64,000 nucleotides of DNA from Mycolicibacter terrae (GTDB taxonomy: Bacteria; Actinomycetota; Actinomycetes; Mycobacteriales; Mycobacteriaceae): positions 2,976,001 through 3,040,000 of the forward strand of contig NZ_AP022564.1 of the NCBI RefSeq assembly GCF_010727125.1. The letters are read 5' to 3'. The notes beneath the pieces were generated by a model. The model did not search any database and had not been told where the DNA came from. It saw nothing but the letters and a program-made list of their open reading frames with translations. Shown here piece after piece: positions 6,578-15,684 of this stretch. The position numbers and the translations under genes were made by a program. Within the stretch, counting starts at the first letter, position 1; each line of letters opens with the position of its first letter.

Positions 6578-9500
6578 GTGGCGCACAACCATGAACTCAA
6601 GTTTTTCGGCAGCGTCTCGCGGTTCGCCGCACGGCACGCCTGGTGGGTCCTCACCGCCTGGCTGATCGGCGCCGGCGCACTGAATATGCTTGTGCCACAG
6701 CTGGAACACACGGTTGCCGAGCATTCCGCCCCGTTCATCCCGGAGAACGCGGCTACCGAGACACTGCGTCACATGTCGCAAGAGTTCGGTGTTCCGGCCT
6801 CAACGGCCGTCGGCAGCATCGTGCTTTCCAGCGAACGCGCCCTGGACGGCGCCGATTTCGAGTATTACCACGAACTGGTGCAGCGATTGGTCGCCGACAA
6901 GGACGACGTCGCCTACGTGATGGACACCTTCAGCAACCCCGGACTCGGCGGCTTGGGAATGAGCCCGGATGGCAAGTCACTGCACCTACTGCTGGCCACC
7001 ATCGGTGATGTGGGTTCGACCCGCGCACACCAATCAACGGAGAATATCCGTGCCGAGATCACCGGGTTGGCGCGCCCGGACGGCCTTGAGGTGAACTTCA
7101 CCGGCCCATCGCCGACGCTGTCGGATCTGTTCTCCGCAATCGATACCTCGCTACTGATCATCACCGCGGTCTCACTGCTATTGATCACCGTGATGCTGCT
7201 GGCGGTGTATCGATCGCTTGCGACAGCGTTGATTCCGATGCTGACGGTGGGCATCTCCCTGGCCGTTGCGCGCCCGGTCGTTTCATGGCTGGGCGCCCGG
7301 GAACTGCTGTCGATCTCGAATTTCACGATCGCGCTGGCCACCGCCATGGTCTTGGGCGCGGGCACCGACTACGCGATCTTCCTCCTGGCCAACTACCACG
7401 AGGGCCGACGCAGGGCGGTGCCCGTCGACGACGCAGTGGCCCGCTCCGGGTCGCGCACCGCCGCCATCATCATCGCCTCGGCGCTGACCATCGCCGGTGC
7501 CGGAATGGCGATGATCTTCACCAAGGTGGGAATGTTCCGCACCGCCGGCCCGCCTATCACACTGGCCATCGCGATCACGGCCGCCGTCAGCTTGACTCTG
7601 ACCCCGGCGCTGGTCGGGCTGTGGGGCCGGCACGGATATGCCGAACCGCGAGCTCTCAACGAGCGCGCCTGGCGTCGGCGTGGCGCCACCATCGTGCGCC
7701 ACGCCCCGGCGCTGGCCGCGGCTTCACTGGCGTTCCTCATCGCGACCAGTTCGGTGCTGCTCACGTTCCGGCCGAATATCGACGAGAACGCCATGCAACT
7801 GCGCAGCACCGACAGCAAACGCGGATACGAACGGGTATACCGCCACTGGGGAGTCAACGAAGCCGCCCCGGAATTCATCGTCGTCCGAGCCGACCACGAT
7901 ATGCGCAATACCAGCGACCTGGCCGCCCTGGACCTGATCGCCAGGGCGGTCGGCAACCTACCCGAGATCGCCTACGTCCGCTCGATCACGCGCCCTGACG
8001 GAAAACCCTTAGCCGAAACGGCCGTGGGGTTTCAGACCGCACGGGTCGCCGACGGCCTCGCCGAAGCGGACCGCAGGGTAGGGACCGCATTGCCCGAATT
8101 ACGGTTCCTGGCTTCGGGAGTCACTCAACTGCGCGACGGATCCGGTGATGCGGCTGCACGTATCCCGCAACTGACCACCGGCGCCCACCAGGTGGTCACC
8201 TTGGCCCGGACCCTGCTGAGCACACTGGAATCGGCGAACCGACTGGTGTCAGTGATCTCCGATGGTTCACTCGATGTCGCGACGCTGGTGCACAACGTCT
8301 CGACCGCAACCGCGGCCCTTGACGCCGTCGCCGCTGAGATCGACAGCGGCCGCGACAAGATCGCCGCATCGACAACGGGGTTGCACGCGGTGTTCGATCC
8401 GCTGACTACCCCGACCGCGTCGCCGATGTGCGCAAGTGACCCGGGGTGTATTCGTGCCCGCGCGGCATTCGACGAACTCAACGATGCCACTGGCGGTGCC
8501 GCACTGACCGCGATCACCGCCGCCCAGATGGTGGCCCCGATCGTCCCCGACAACGCCGTAGCCAGCGCGCTGTCGGTCCTGCCCGACCTGCGCGACACCG
8601 CCAACGGCTTACGTTCGTTGCTCGACCAACTCGGCTCTCGCACCCCCGAGCAGGCACGCAGGGACCTTAACGCCCTGACCGCCGGGATCGAGGAACTCGC
8701 CAGCGGCATCGGGCGACTCCACGACGGACTCAACCAGGTCAAAGCCGGCACCGACACCATGGTCGAGCTCACCGGGGAACTCAGCGACGGACTTAGCCGG
8801 GCGACGCAGTATCTGCAGGGACTGTCGGCGAACACCACCGACGGCGCCGGTCGGGGCTTCTACCTCCCTCCGCAGGCACAGCACGATCCGCGGTTCACCG
8901 CCGGTCAGAAGTTGCTCATCTCACCGGACGGACGTACCGCACGGATGCTGGCGGTATGGGCCGTGAATCCCTACTCGTCGCAGGCGTTACACGCAGTACC
9001 CCGGATCGTCGAGACCGCGCGCAACGCCGCCACCGGGACCGTGCTGCAGAACGCCGGCATCGAGACCACGGGCTTGGCATCGCTGTCGCAGGGACACATC
9101 GATCAAACCTGGCGAGACTTCGCACTGTTCGGCGTGGTCGCTGTCATCGCCGTGCTACTGGTGTTGATCGTCATGTTGCGCAGCCTTGTGGCACCGCTGG
9201 TGATGATCGCAGCCGTGGTGTTGTCCTTCGCCTCCGCGGCCGGGGTGTCCACCTTGATCTGGCAACACCTCATCGGCATCGACGTGGACTGGTCGGTGCT
9301 GCCGGTCTCGTTCATGGCGCTGGTCGCCGTCGGCGCCGACTACAGCATGCTGTTCGCCGCACGAATCCGAGAAGAGTCCCACAGCGGCGTGGTCAGCGGA
9401 ATCATCCGGGGGTTCGGCAGCACCGGCAGTGTCATCACCACTGCCGGGATCGTCTTCGCGATCACCATGTTCGCGCTCACCAGCGGAACGGTCCTCAACC

Positions 9501-9661
9501 TTGTCCAGATCGGTTCCACGGTCGGTATCGGCCTTCTGCTCGACATCACCGTCGTCCGCACCTATCTGGTTCCCGCGGCCATGAGCCTGCTCGGCGAACG
9601 CATGTGGTGGCCGTCCCGGCCGGCTCAGCCCAGCACCGTGCGCATCAGCATCACGTCGTAG
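6578..9661 (+). CDS. MmpL-family RND lipid/hydrophobe transporter
   Basis: A 1027-residue inner-membrane protein with the RND/MMPL plan. TM1 is near residues 20-40, then come a first periplasmic loop, five TM helices (about 190-360), a seventh near 375-395, a long second periplasmic loop (about 400-840) and five C-terminal TM helices. The paired Asp-Tyr proton-relay residues are present at D264/Y265 (GTDYA) and D921/Y922 (GADYS). The long second loop, with helical and Ala/Leu-rich stretches, matches the larger cluster-I MmpLs rather than the shorter MmpL3 type. The GTG start follows a GGGGATAA-like site. No MmpS partner is present. A divergent TetR protein probably controls it. The export substrate is unknown. 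The 3' end overlaps the convergent DUF4185 gene by 37 bases. Confidence 0.93.
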   Translation: MAHNHELKFFGSVSRFAARHAWWVLTAWLIGAGALNMLVPQLEHTVAEHSAPFIPENAATETLRHMSQEFGVPASTAVGSIVLSSERALDGADFEYYHELVQRLVADKDDVAYVMDTFSNPGLGGLGMSPDGKSLHLLLATIGDVGSTRAHQSTENIRAEITGLARPDGLEVNFTGPSPTLSDLFSAIDTSLLIITAVSLLLITVMLLAVYRSLATALIPMLTVGISLAVARPVVSWLGARELLSISNFTIALATAMVLGAGTDYAIFLLANYHEGRRRAVPVDDAVARSGSRTAAIIIASALTIAGAGMAMIFTKVGMFRTAGPPITLAIAITAAVSLTLTPALVGLWGRHGYAEPRALNERAWRRRGATIVRHAPALAAASLAFLIATSSVLLTFRPNIDENAMQLRSTDSKRGYERVYRHWGVNEAAPEFIVVRADHDMRNTSDLAALDLIARAVGNLPEIAYVRSITRPDGKPLAETAVGFQTARVADGLAEADRRVGTALPELRFLASGVTQLRDGSGDAAARIPQLTTGAHQVVTLARTLLSTLESANRLVSVISDGSLDVATLVHNVSTATAALDAVAAEIDSGRDKIAASTTGLHAVFDPLTTPTASPMCASDPGCIRARAAFDELNDATGGAALTAITAAQMVAPIVPDNAVASALSVLPDLRDTANGLRSLLDQLGSRTPEQARRDLNALTAGIEELASGIGRLHDGLNQVKAGTDTMVELTGELSDGLSRATQYLQGLSANTTDGAGRGFYLPPQAQHDPRFTAGQKLLISPDGRTARMLAVWAVNPYSSQALHAVPRIVETARNAATGTVLQNAGIETTGLASLSQGHIDQTWRDFALFGVVAVIAVLLVLIVMLRSLVAPLVMIAAVVLSFASAAGVSTLIWQHLIGIDVDWSVLPVSFMALVAVGADYSMLFAARIREESHSGVVSGIIRGFGSTGSVITTAGIVFAITMFALTSGTVLNLVQIGSTVGIGLLLDITVVRTYLVPAAMSLLGERMWWPSRPAQPSTVRISITS

Positions 9662-11064
9662 GCGTTCCACAGCGACAACGTGAAGTACACCTCTTTGCCC
9701 GTCGACCAGGGGTGCAGGTAGGGCGCATAGATGCCGCCGGGAATCTGGCCGGTGGGAATCAGGGTCTGCTCGGCGCTCCACGGACCTTGCGGCGTGGGAG
9801 CGGTCCGGGCCACCACGTCGTTGCCGCCGTTTCCGTACAGGGCCAGGTACTGCCGCAAGTAGGTGTTGTACTGCACCGACATCTCACCCACCGGTCCAGG
9901 GATCACCGGGGTGGCCGCAGCCGGGTTGGCCGGCACCCACGATCCGCTGTCGCCATTCCAGTACTGGTACTTCGTGAGGTCGGGGATCGCGCGCTCGGGC
10001 ACCCGCGACAGAAACGCCGAGCCGCCGCGACCAGGGGGGGTTCCGTAGGCGTACAGGTAACCGTCGCCCCCGCGCAGGAAGGCACCCTGCTGGAATTTCT
10101 CGTTACCGGGGACGAAGCGCGCCCGGGGCACGTTCTCCGGCGCCGTCGAACGCACCGTCCCCGGGTATACCCCCCACGTTTCGCCGTTGTCGTTGGAGAC
10201 CGCGATCGCCGAGTAGTTGGTGGACCATTCGCCGTCGCGGCCCCACTGCTTGATGGACATGAAGTTCATGTACTGGTTGCCGGCGATCCCGATGGCGGCG
10301 GTGGGGATCATGCCCTCCTGGTGCGGAGCCAGTTGGACGGCGGGCAGGATCTGCTTGGAGAAGTTCGCTTGGCGCAGTGGCGAACCCGAGTATCTGTTGC
10401 CGACGGCACCTGGCCCCACGGTGATCCCGTCGGCCAGATTGTTGTCCGGACTGCGGAACAGCACGTTCTGCCGCCACTGCTTGCCTTGAATGCGGCAGTA
10501 CCCGAAGGTGTCACCGAACGCGTAGAGGACCTGGCGATTGGCGGGATCGCCGTTGTCCCAGGGGATTCCGAGGTCGGTGCCGGAGATGCCGAAGCGTTGC
10601 AGGGTTTGGTTGGGGCTGTTGGGCCCGGTCATCCACTCCACCAGCGACGTCTGGGAACCCGCGATCGCCCCGGCGGCATCGGCGGTCGACAGCCCCGGAT
10701 CGGCGCCGGCGTTCGGAACGGGCTGAACCGGTTGGGCGGCGTTCGGCGCGACCTGACCGTCCGGGACCGGCGCCGGGGGCACCACCGCGGCCTGCTGTTT
10801 TATGGTGCCGTTGGGGTTGATCAGCGCGGCGATCAGCGGGCCCAGTTTGGGCAGTGGCGCTTGATCGTTGGTGCCGCGGGGCCGCCGCCCGCTCGGCATC
10901 TGACCGGCCCCGGTCGTCGGCGAACCCGGCGGGGGGTCGATGTTGGCCTCGGGCGCGTTGCAGGTCGCCGCCATCGCCGGTGGTGCGAACTCGGTGGCGA
11001 GCACCGTCCCGAGCACGATCGCCGGCACCATCGCTGCCGAGACGATCCGACGCGTCGCCGACAT
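9625..11064 (-). CDS. Secreted DUF4185-domain protein
   Basis: A 479-residue exported protein. The signal peptide MSATRRIVSAAMVPAIVLG is followed by a probable cleavage site after AMA near residue 32. A Pro/Ala-rich linker of about 100 residues follows. The C-terminal ~340 residues carry DUF4185 features of a beta-propeller-like fold: YAFGDTFGYC, QYMNFMSIKQWGRDG, YAYGTPPGRGGSAFL and YLHPWSTGKEVYFTLSLW near the end. The ATG is preceded by GGAAAGG. The function of DUF4185 is not established; a carbohydrate-active role is sometimes suggested from its fold. The gene converges on mmpL with overlapping ends and is divergent from nothing close, so it is probably monocistronic. Confidence 0.9.
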   Translation of the reverse strand: MSATRRIVSAAMVPAIVLGTVLATEFAPPAMAATCNAPEANIDPPPGSPTTGAGQMPSGRRPRGTNDQAPLPKLGPLIAALINPNGTIKQQAAVVPPAPVPDGQVAPNAAQPVQPVPNAGADPGLSTADAAGAIAGSQTSLVEWMTGPNSPNQTLQRFGISGTDLGIPWDNGDPANRQVLYAFGDTFGYCRIQGKQWRQNVLFRSPDNNLADGITVGPGAVGNRYSGSPLRQANFSKQILPAVQLAPHQEGMIPTAAIGIAGNQYMNFMSIKQWGRDGEWSTNYSAIAVSNDNGETWGVYPGTVRSTAPENVPRARFVPGNEKFQQGAFLRGGDGYLYAYGTPPGRGGSAFLSRVPERAIPDLTKYQYWNGDSGSWVPANPAAATPVIPGPVGEMSVQYNTYLRQYLALYGNGGNDVVARTAPTPQGPWSAEQTLIPTGQIPGGIYAPYLHPWSTGKEVYFTLSLWNAYDVMLMRTVLG

Positions 11065-11201
11065 GTCACACCTTTCCGGGACCGCTCCGGGCCTCGCCTG
11101 CTGTGACGATAGTTGCTGGTGAGACGGTTGTGACTAGTGAGATGGTGATAGAGACGCTTCCGTGACCGTGTCGCAACAGCTCCGCAGGGCGGCGTGCGGG
11201 C

Positions 11202-12098
11202 TCAGCGGCGGAACTCGGCGACCACCTCCGCGGCGCGCCGCAGCTGGTCACGGTCGGAACTGGTCGGAATCAGGTGGATCTCGTCGGCACCCACCGCCTG
11301 GAAGCTGCGCAGCAGGTCGAGAAGCTCGTCCTCGCTGCCGGCCCAGCCGGTGGTTGGGGCCATCGCCTCGACGTATTCGGCGGGAATCCAGTTCATGTAG
11401 CGCAGCAGATGCTCGCGCACCTGGTCGCGCGCGGCGTCGCGCTCGCCCAGCGCGAACCAGAACGAGGTCGCCAGGTACGGCTTCGCCTTGCCGGCCTGCT
11501 GCCACGCCTGCCGGGCGACATCGAAGAGCTCGTTCTGCTTGGCCACATCGAGGTCCATCGTGATGCCGGCCAGGCCCTCGGCCCAGGTCGCCGCGCTGCG
11601 CAGAGTTTTGGGGCCGATGGTGCCGACCACCAGCGGCGGGCCGCCGGGCTGCGCCGGCGCCGGCCCGACCGGCAGCACCGACTCGGTGAGCTTCTCCCCC
11701 GCCCAGATCCGCTTCATGATCGCGACCCGCTCGGCCAGGTCCCGCATCGTCTGCGTCGCCGGATCAGCGCCCACCGCGCAGTAGTCCTCGTGACGGCCGC
11801 CCACACCGACGCCGACGGTGAGCCGCCCGCCACTCAGCAGGTCCGCAGTGGCCAGCGCCTTGGCCAGCATGACCGGATCGTGCAGTTGCGGAACGATCAC
11901 CGTCGTCACCAAGCGCACCCGCTCGGTCCACGCCGCCAGCGCCCCCAGCAGGGTCAGGCTGTCGGGGTTGGTGAAGGCGATCCGCTCGCCCCAGGCCAGC
12001 GATGCGAACGGCCCTTCATCAATCGCGCACGCCCAGTCCCGCAGCAGCGTGGCGTCCAGATTCGGCTCCATTACGGGCATGGTCATTCCCACCTGCAT
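11202..12098 (-). CDS. LLM-class F420-dependent oxidoreductase
   Basis: A protein of about 298 residues starting at MQVGMTMPVMEPNLD; the frame is open to 12161, but the extra N-terminus does not look like the family. Luciferase-like fold signatures are RLVTTVIVPQLHDPVMLAKA, the pocket strand GGRLTVGVGVGGRHEDYCAVG, GGPPLVVGTIGPKTLRSAA and a C-terminal ADEIHLIPTSSD. It is a second family member distinct from the one at 3.7 kb, with less similarity around the N-terminal strand. It is divergently arranged with a VOC gene across roughly 46 bases. Cofactor (F420 or FMN) and substrate are inferred only at family level. Confidence 0.88.
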   Translation of the reverse strand: MQVGMTMPVMEPNLDATLLRDWACAIDEGPFASLAWGERIAFTNPDSLTLLGALAAWTERVRLVTTVIVPQLHDPVMLAKALATADLLSGGRLTVGVGVGGRHEDYCAVGADPATQTMRDLAERVAIMKRIWAGEKLTESVLPVGPAPAQPGGPPLVVGTIGPKTLRSAATWAEGLAGITMDLDVAKQNELFDVARQAWQQAGKAKPYLATSFWFALGERDAARDQVREHLLRYMNWIPAEYVEAMAPTTGWAGSEDELLDLLRSFQAVGADEIHLIPTSSDRDQLRRAAEVVAEFRR

Positions 12099-12144
12099 GC
12101 CCGAGATTGTGGCATGGACGACACCCGGGACCGACACTGGAGGA

Positions 12145-12534
12145 ATGAGCATTTCCTTCAATCACACGATCGTCGCCGCCCACGACAAACACGCCTCCGC
12201 TGCCTTCCTGGCAGAGCTGTTCGGCCTGCCCGACCCGCAGCCGTTCGGCCACTTCATGGTCGTCGGGCTCGATCACGACGCCAGCCTCGATTACGCCGAC
12301 GTACCCGACAGCGAGGAGATCCGGCCGCAGCATTACGCATTCCTGGTCTCCGAGGACGACTTCGACGCCATCTACGGCAAGATCTCCTCGCGCGGCATAG
12401 AGCACTGGGCGGACCCGCGCGGTGGGCACCCCGGCGAGATCAACCGCCGCGACGGCGGCCGCGGCGTGTATTTCCGCGACCCCAGCGGCCACGCGATGGA
12501 GATCCTCACCCGCCCGTACGGCTCGGGTTCGTAG
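12145..12534 (+). CDS. VOC-family (glyoxalase/bleomycin-resistance fold) protein
   Basis: A 129-residue single-domain protein beginning MSISFNHTIVAAHDK. The paired beta-alpha-beta-beta-beta VOC modules are recognisable. Candidate metal ligands are His7 in FNHTIV, a central His in RPQHYAFLV and the terminal Glu in GHAMEIL, after the diagnostic GVYFRDPSGH. This suggests a metal-dependent dioxygenase, glyoxalase or thiol-transferase-like enzyme, with the substrate unknown. GGAGG lies unusually close to the ATG, so initiation details are unclear. It converges with the Rrf2 gene across a hairpin. Confidence 0.9.
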   Translation: MSISFNHTIVAAHDKHASAAFLAELFGLPDPQPFGHFMVVGLDHDASLDYADVPDSEEIRPQHYAFLVSEDDFDAIYGKISSRGIEHWADPRGGHPGEINRRDGGRGVYFRDPSGHAMEILTRPYGSGS

Positions 12535-12545
12535 CACTCAGCCCC

Positions 12546-12592
12546 CGGCGGTTAGCGAGGCTCGACGAAGGAGAGGCGAAGCCGGACCGCCG
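12546..12592. terminator. Hairpin between convergent VOC and Rrf2 genes
   Basis: The outer arms CGGCGGT (12546-12552) and ACCGCCG (12586-12592) pair perfectly, with an inner GGCT/AGCC pairing. The element fills the gap between the two convergent stops. It resembles a sequence inside the kgd linker (near 59880), so it may be a repeat family member used as a bidirectional terminator. Confidence 0.45.
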
Positions 12593-12594
12593 AA

Positions 12595-13068
12595 TCAGCT
12601 GCCGTGGCCGCGCTGGCGCTCCTGGGTGCGGTAGTCCGCGGCGAATTCCGCGACGTGCGCGGGCAGTTCCCCCGAGGCCACGTCGGCCAGGCTGGTCTGC
12701 TCGAGCACCGAACGCATGCTGGCCCGCAGCGCCCGCCACACGTCGGTCAACGCCGCGGTCGGGCCTGAGTAGGGTAGGTCGCCCAGCCCGATGTCGCGGA
12801 CACTGGCCAGTGGGCCGTCGATGCAGCGCAACACGTCGGCGACGCTGATCTCGATGGCCGGGCGGGCCAGTTCGTAGCCGCCGTCGCGCCCGCGCTGGCT
12901 GCGCACCAGTCGGTCGGTGCGCAGATCGGACAGGATGTCGACGAGGAACTGCGCTGGGATACCTTGAGCAGCCGCTATGTCGTCGGTCTTGACCAGCGTG
13001 CCGGGCTCGGCGGTGGCAAGCTGAACCATCGCGCGCACCGCATATTCCGCCTTGGCCGACATCCGCAT
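12595..13068 (-). CDS. Rrf2-family regulator at the end of the cys operon
   Basis: A 157-residue protein from [17 protein letters not shown], the classic Rrf2 N-terminus; the open frame runs further upstream but overlaps cysQ in another frame. The winged helix comprises [20 protein letters not shown] and the wing [15 protein letters not shown]. Fe-S Rrf2 proteins carry three cysteines in the middle; only one (VLRCIDG) is present here, so a cluster is unlikely. It is the last gene of cysD-cysN-cysQ-rrf2, matching the M. tuberculosis Rv1287 position as I recall it. A CymR-like role in controlling sulfur assimilation through the operator-like repeats upstream of cysD is a good hypothesis, not a demonstrated fact. 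Confidence 0.9.
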   Translation of the reverse strand: MRMSAKAEYAVRAMVQLATAEPGTLVKTDDIAAAQGIPAQFLVDILSDLRTDRLVRSQRGRDGGYELARPAIEISVADVLRCIDGPLASVRDIGLGDLPYSGPTAALTDVWRALRASMRSVLEQTSLADVASGELPAHVAEFAADYRTQERQRGHGS

Positions 13069-13105
13069 CCTGGGGATTCTGCCATCCGGCCGGATTCCGG
13101 CGATG

Positions 13106-13834
13106 TCAGCCGATCGCGGCGAGCACCGTGCGGGCGTATTCGGGGCGGCACACCACCAGGTCGGGCAGCAGTGGATCGGGCCGGTTGTAGGCCAGCGGTG
13201 AGCCGTCGATGCGCGAGGTGTGCAGGCCGGCGGCGCGGGCGACGGCCACCGGGGCGGCCGAGTCCCACTCGTACTGCCCGCCGGCGTGCACGTAGACATC
13301 GGCGATGCCCTGGATGACGGCGGCGACCTTCACTCCCGCCGAGCCCATCGGCACCAGCACGCCGTCGAGGCGGTCGCGGACGGTTTCGGCGAGCGCCGGG
13401 GGCCGGCTGCGCGACACCGCGATGCGAGGCGGCCCGGAGTGTTCGGGTGGGGCGGACACGGTCGGGGTGGCCAGGGTGATGCCGCGGGCGGGCAGGGCGA
13501 TCGCGCCGGCAGTCAGTTCTCCGGCCTGCCACAGCGCGACGTGCACGGCCCAGTCGTCACGGTCGGGTTCGGAGAATTCGCGGGTGCCGTCCAGCGGGTC
13601 GACGATCCACACCCGCTCGGCCTGCAGCCGCACCGGGTCATCGGCGCCCTCCTCGGACAGCACTGCGTCGTCCGGGCGTTCGGCGCCCAGCGCGGTCATC
13701 AGGTAGTCGTGAGAGCGCTTGTCGCCAACCGCTTTCCGCTCCGCCTGTGGCGCGTCGGCCAGCTCTTCGCGGACGCCCAGCAGCAACCGGCCCGCCTCAG
13801 CGGCGAGCTGGGCGGCCAGCTGGTGATCGTTCAC
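13106..13834 (-). CDS. cysQ: 3'(2'),5'-bisphosphate nucleotidase CysQ
   Basis: A 242-residue inositol-monophosphatase-superfamily enzyme. It would dephosphorylate 3'-phosphoadenosine 5'-phosphate (PAP) to AMP and so recycle the by-product of PAPS use. Metal-site motifs are present: LSEEGADD, then [12 protein letters not shown], and the C-terminal [18 protein letters not shown] 13834 overlaps the cysN stop as GTGA (13831-13834), so it is translationally coupled. A much longer frame to 14338 is an artefact read through cysN. Finding cysQ inside the cysDN operon makes functional sense; in M. tuberculosis, as I recall, it lies elsewhere (Rv2131c). Confidence 0.92.
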   Translation of the reverse strand: MNDHQLAAQLAAEAGRLLLGVREELADAPQAERKAVGDKRSHDYLMTALGAERPDDAVLSEEGADDPVRLQAERVWIVDPLDGTREFSEPDRDDWAVHVALWQAGELTAGAIALPARGITLATPTVSAPPEHSGPPRIAVSRSRPPALAETVRDRLDGVLVPMGSAGVKVAAVIQGIADVYVHAGGQYEWDSAAPVAVARAAGLHTSRIDGSPLAYNRPDPLLPDLVVCRPEYARTVLAAIG

Positions 13835-15684
13835 CGTCGGGCATCGATCGCGGCGATGACCTGGCGGGCCTGCGCGTCGACGCTGTCCTGCGGGCTCAAC
13901 CGCACGTCCGGGTTGCGCGGCCGCTGGTACGGGCTGTCGATGCCAGTGAAGTGGGTGATCAGGCCCGCGCGGGCTTTTGCGTACAGCCCCTTGGGGTCTC
14001 GCTGCTCGCATTCCTCCAGCGGGGTGTCGCAGAACACCTCGATGAAGTCGAACCCGGCGTCGGTGTGCACCTGGCGGGCCAGCTGGCGGTGTTCGATCAG
14101 CGGGCTGATCGCCGGCACCAGCACGATCTGCCCGGAATCGGCCAGCAGGGTCGCCACGTGCGCCAGCCGGCGCAGGTTCTCGGCGCGGTCGGCCATCGAG
14201 AACCCGAGGTCGGCGTTGAGCCCGTGCCGCAGGTTGTCGCCGTCGAGAACGTAGGCGGGCGTACCTCTTTCGAGTAGCAGCTGCTCGACCCGCATGGCCA
14301 CCGACGACTTGCCGGCGCCGGACAGTCCGGTCAACCACACCGTGCGGCCCTTCGACAACCGGTCCGTCGCGGTGACCAGAGACTCGTGGCGCACCGTGTT
14401 CGGGCTGGCTGCGCGGCCCGACACGTCACGCAGCACCATCCCGGCCGCCACGGTTCCGTTGGTGCCCTGGTCGATGAGGATGAACGAACCGGTGGCATCG
14501 TTGTGGCTGAACTCATCGAGCATCAACGGCACCTGCGCGCGCAGCGAGACACGTCCGAGCTCGTTGAGCTTCAACTCCCCGGCGTCCTTGTCGCGGTGCA
14601 GGGTGTTGACGTCGAGGCGGTAGTCCAACGCCATCACCCTCACCCGGGTGGTGCGGGTGGTGTGCTTGATGACGTAGTCGTTGCCCGGCTGCAGCGTCGC
14701 ACCGTCGGCCATCCAGCACACCGTGGCGTCGAAGTCTTGGGCGACGCGCGGCTGGTTGTTGGTGCGGGCGATCATGTCGCCACGGGAGATGTCGATGTCG
14801 TCCTCGAGCATGACCGAGACCGCCATCGGCGGAAACGCTTCGCCCACCGCACCATTGGGGCCCTCGATCGCGGCGACCCGGCTCGGTTTCCCGGACGGCA
14901 GCACCACCACGTCGTCACCGGGACGCAGTACACCGCTGGCGACCGTGCCGGCGTAGCTGCGGTGGTCGGCGTGTTCGTGGGTCTGCGGGCGGATCACGTA
15001 CTGCACCGGGAAGCGCACGTCGACCAGGTTGCGGTCACCGGCGATGTAGACGTCTTCGAGGTGCGACAGCAGTGCCGGACCCTCGTAGTAGGGGGCCTTG
15101 TCAGACTTGGTCACCACGTTGTCGCCGAGCAGCGCCGAGATCGGGATGGTCGTCACGTCGTGTACGTCCAGGCGGGTGGCGAACGAATGGAAGTCGTCGC
15201 GGATCGCCTCGAATTGTTCGGCGTCCCAGTCGATCAGGTCCATCTTGTTGACCGCGAGCACGATGTGCCGGATGCCCAGCAGCGACGCCAGGAAGGTGTG
15301 CCGGCGCGACTGCTCCTGCAGACCGTGCCGCGCGTCGACCAGCACGATCGCCAGCTGTGCGGTCGAGGCGCCGGTCACCATGTTGCGGGTGTACTGAATG
15401 TGCCCGGGCGTGTCGGCGATGATGAATTTCCGCTTGGGCGTGGCGAAGTAGCGGTAGGCGACATCGATGGTGATGCCCTGCTCACGCTCGGCGCGCAGGC
15501 CGTCGGTGACCAGGGCCAGGTCGGTGTAGTCGTGGCCGCGCTCGCGGGAGGTGCGCTCCACCGAGGCCAGCTGGTCTTCCATGACGGCCTTGGAGTCGAA
15601 CAACAGCCGCCCGATCAGGGTCGACTTGCCGTCGTCGACCGATCCGGCCGTCGCGATACGAAGCAGCGTGGTTGCCGCAGCCAT
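13831..15684 (-). CDS. cysN: Bifunctional sulfate adenylyltransferase GTPase subunit / APS kinase (CysNC)
   Basis: A 617-residue fusion. The N-terminal elongation-factor-like GTPase has G1 GSVDDGKS (residues 14-21), G3 DTPGH and G4 NKMD, and would power ATP sulfurylase. Beta-barrel domains follow to about residue 440. The C-terminal APS kinase has P-loop GLSGAGKSS with Lys459, then YVLDGDNLRHGLNADLGFS, VPAISPL and LYAKARAGLITHFTGID. Together with CysD it makes APS and then PAPS from sulfate. The ATG at 15684 shares one base with the cysD stop (TGATG), and the gene overlaps cysQ downstream, so the operon is tightly coupled. Length and order match mycobacterial CysN. Confidence 0.96.
   Translation of the reverse strand: MAAATTLLRIATAGSVDDGKSTLIGRLLFDSKAVMEDQLASVERTSRERGHDYTDLALVTDGLRAEREQGITIDVAYRYFATPKRKFIIADTPGHIQYTRNMVTGASTAQLAIVLVDARHGLQEQSRRHTFLASLLGIRHIVLAVNKMDLIDWDAEQFEAIRDDFHSFATRLDVHDVTTIPISALLGDNVVTKSDKAPYYEGPALLSHLEDVYIAGDRNLVDVRFPVQYVIRPQTHEHADHRSYAGTVASGVLRPGDDVVVLPSGKPSRVAAIEGPNGAVGEAFPPMAVSVMLEDDIDISRGDMIARTNNQPRVAQDFDATVCWMADGATLQPGNDYVIKHTTRTTRVRVMALDYRLDVNTLHRDKDAGELKLNELGRVSLRAQVPLMLDEFSHNDATGSFILIDQGTNGTVAAGMVLRDVSGRAASPNTVRHESLVTATDRLSKGRTVWLTGLSGAGKSSVAMRVEQLLLERGTPAYVLDGDNLRHGLNADLGFSMADRAENLRRLAHVATLLADSGQIVLVPAISPLIEHRQLARQVHTDAGFDFIEVFCDTPLEECEQRDPKGLYAKARAGLITHFTGIDSPYQRPRNPDVRLSPQDSVDAQARQVIAAIDARR

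Noticed and set aside
5375..6781. 468-codon minus-strand frame over the DUF6670-like gene
   Set aside because: No ribosome binding site or domain; the plus-strand gene has beta-rich protein character and operon context.
13106..14338. 410-codon version of CysQ
   Set aside because: The extra N-terminus is read inside cysN in another frame; GTG 13834 overlapping the cysN stop gives the family length.
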